From contig JAFADT010000035.1 of the NCBI GenBank assembly GCA_023424585.1, positions 1 to 5,792 on the forward strand: a stretch of DNA of 5,792 nucleotides, given 5' to 3'. Shown one piece after another: positions 4,455 to 5,792 of the stretch. This DNA is from Pseudomonadota bacterium (GTDB lineage Bacteria; Myxococcota; Myxococcia; Myxococcales; Myxococcaceae). Both the position numbers and the translations under genes were made by a program. The notes beneath the pieces were generated by a model. That model was not told the DNA's origin and searched no databases. It saw only the letters and a list, made by a program, of their open reading frames with translations. Every line of letters begins with the position of its first letter. Position 1 is the first letter of the stretch.

Positions 4455-5792
4455 TCAGCTCCGCGAGCGGCGGCGGCGCGCCAGGGCGCCCAGGCCCACC
4501 AGCGCCCAGAGGCTGATCATCCCCGCGGGCGCCGCGCCGCAGCCGCAGCCCACGTCCAGGTCGGTGGGGCCCCGCACCTGGAAGCCCACCTCCGGTGAGC
4601 GCAGCCCTGCCTCGCCGTCGTCCGTCACCCCCTGCGCGACGACCTTGTGCGCGCCCGTCGCGAGCGCCTTGTCCGCCGTCAGCACGTGGCGGAAGACGCC
4701 TTCGTCATCCGCCGTGGCGGTGGCGAGCGCCTTGCCGTCCAGCTCCAGCCGCACGGTGGTGCCGGGCAGCGCCACGCCCACGAACGTGAAGGTCGGATCC
4801 ACCGTCGCGCCCTCCGCGGGCACCACCACCCTGGGCACCGCCGGATCCGCCGCGCCCGCGTCGGGGCCTCCAACCGCGCCGCCGTCCGCGCCGGACTCGA
4901 CCACCTCGAAGCCCACGACGTCGGAGTACGGCCCGTCCTCGCCCGCCTCGTTGTGCGAGTGCACCGTGACCCTGTGCGAACCCACGCTCAGCGGCTCCGA
5001 GGCCGGCACCTGGTAGCGGAAGCGCCCCAGCAGGTCCAACGGCACGATGTGGTCCGGCCCGTCGTCGATGACCACGCCCACGCTCACGCCATTGGCCGCG
5101 GTGCCGGCGAACAGCGGCGTGGGCCCCACCGTGTCCCCGTTCGAGGGCACCACCAGCACGGCCATCTGCACGACGCCGCCGTCCGCGAGCACCACCGCGG
5201 GCGTGGTGAAGCGCACCGGCTCGGAGGACTTGCTCGCCACGCCCAGCACCTCGGCCCAGGCGATGACCTCGTGAGCGCCCGCGCCCAGCGGCGTGGTGGC
5301 GTCGTAGGTGAAGCGGCCATCCGAGCCCGGCACCACCGCGCCAATCTCCCGCCCGTCCACGACGATGTGGACGACCGGCCCGTTCGTGCCCGCGATCCCC
5401 GCGAAGCGAGGACGCGGGGTGGCGGACACCTCGCCCGACGCGGGCGCGGAGAGGACCGGCGCCTCGGGCACCTGGTAGCCCTCGGGCACCAGCTGCGTCG
5501 TCCCCTCGGACGTGCCGCCCGTGGACGACCCGCCGTCCGGGGTGCCCGCGTCCGCCGTCGTGGAGGCCGGCCCCGCGCCATGCGAGCCCGCGCCCGGGTA
5601 GCTGGACACGCCCGCGCCGCCCGCGCTCACGCTGGACGCGCACCGGAGCACGCTGGCCTGGAGCAGCACCCGGCCGCCCGCGCCACCACCGCCCGGCCCG
5701 TAGGGCTGCTTGTCCACCTGCGTGTTCCCGCCCGCGCCGCCCAGCGCCGCGACCGCGCCGCAGCCCAGGAGGTCCACCGCGCGCAGCACCAC
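4455..5792 (-). CDS. Large surface protein with Ig-like domains and MYXO-CTERM tail, C-terminal part
   Basis: The frame is open from the right edge to the TGA at 4457-4455, giving 445 residues; the true start is outside, and the first GTG need not be the start. Residues 19-60 are Gly-rich (GPGGGGAGGRVLLQAS), as in the beta-helical Gly-rich parts of large myxobacterial exported proteins. A Ser/Thr/Gly linker (70-100) leads to three Ig-like domains at about 109-197, 208-299 and 319-408, each with a PxxGxxV start, an FxG strand, a VDG, IDD or LDG turn and a GxHxV strand. A Gly/Asp linker (300-317) separates the second and third. The end is a MYXO-CTERM signal: VGCGCG (Cys416, Cys418), hydrophobic residues 423-438, then Arg-rich RRRRSRS. 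In known systems a myxosortase cleaves this tail and the Cys allows lipid attachment at the cell surface. The architecture recalls proteins annotated AgmC (adventurous gliding), but I cannot confirm orthology. Confidence 0.88.
   Translation of the reverse strand: MVLRAVDLLGCGAVAALGGAGGNTQVDKQPYGPGGGGAGGRVLLQASVLRCASSVSAGGAGVSSYPGAGSHGAGPASTTADAGTPDGGSSTGGTSEGTTQLVPEGYQVPEAPVLSAPASGEVSATPRPRFAGIAGTNGPVVHIVVDGREIGAVVPGSDGRFTYDATTPLGAGAHEVIAWAEVLGVASKSSEPVRFTTPAVVLADGGVVQMAVLVVPSNGDTVGPTPLFAGTAANGVSVGVVIDDGPDHIVPLDLLGRFRYQVPASEPLSVGSHRVTVHSHNEAGEDGPYSDVVGFEVVESGADGGAVGGPDAGAADPAVPRVVVPAEGATVDPTFTFVGVALPGTTVRLELDGKALATATADDEGVFRHVLTADKALATGAHKVVAQGVTDDGEAGLRSPEVGFQVRGPTDLDVGCGCGAAPAGMISLWALVGLGALARRRRSRS

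Overview
The window is about 5.8 kb of very GC-rich DNA with strong G/C at third codon positions. It most likely comes from a myxobacterium of the Myxococcus/Corallococcus/Archangium type. The best evidence is the end of the right-hand gene, which encodes a Gly-Cys-Gly-Cys motif, a hydrophobic segment and an Arg-rich tail. This is the MYXO-CTERM surface-sorting signal known from that order. There are no RNA genes, insertion sequences, CRISPR arrays or phage genes, and I see no sign of recent transfer.

Layout: (1) 1-248, minus strand: the start of an exported protein with a signal peptide, cut by the left edge. (2) 249-600: a spacer between divergent genes with no credible gene. (3) 601-1014, plus strand: a small secreted protein carrying one Ig-like domain. 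(4) 1027-1440, minus strand: an XRE-family helix-turn-helix regulator, convergent with (3). A hairpin containing both stop codons separates them. (5) 1441-1744: a regulatory spacer relatively rich in A/T, with a near-perfect 20-bp dyad and a second 11-bp dyad just upstream of the regulator. (6) Minus strand, 4318 to 1745: three tightly packed genes read in the order membrane metallophosphoesterase, degenerate response-regulator receiver, DUF4157-like HExxH protein. (7) 4319-4454: a spacer with two strong inverted repeats. (8) 4455-5792, minus strand: the C-terminal 445 residues of a large surface protein with three Ig-like domains and the MYXO-CTERM tail, cut by the right edge.

How the genes may work together: the three minus-strand genes overlap or nearly abut, so they are probably co-transcribed, although a promoter-like sequence before the receiver gene could uncouple the last two. 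The phosphoesterase is predicted to sit in the membrane, and the receiver has lost most phosphorylation-site residues. The HExxH protein resembles the domain found on many effectors linked to contractile injection systems. No injection-system structural gene is visible, so a joint function is only a hypothesis. The XRE regulator probably represses itself through the dyads next to its start. Three of the seven genes encode exported or surface proteins, typical of the envelope-rich genomes of predatory myxobacteria. I found no clear new system; the most testable items are the operator-like dyads and the three-gene cluster.
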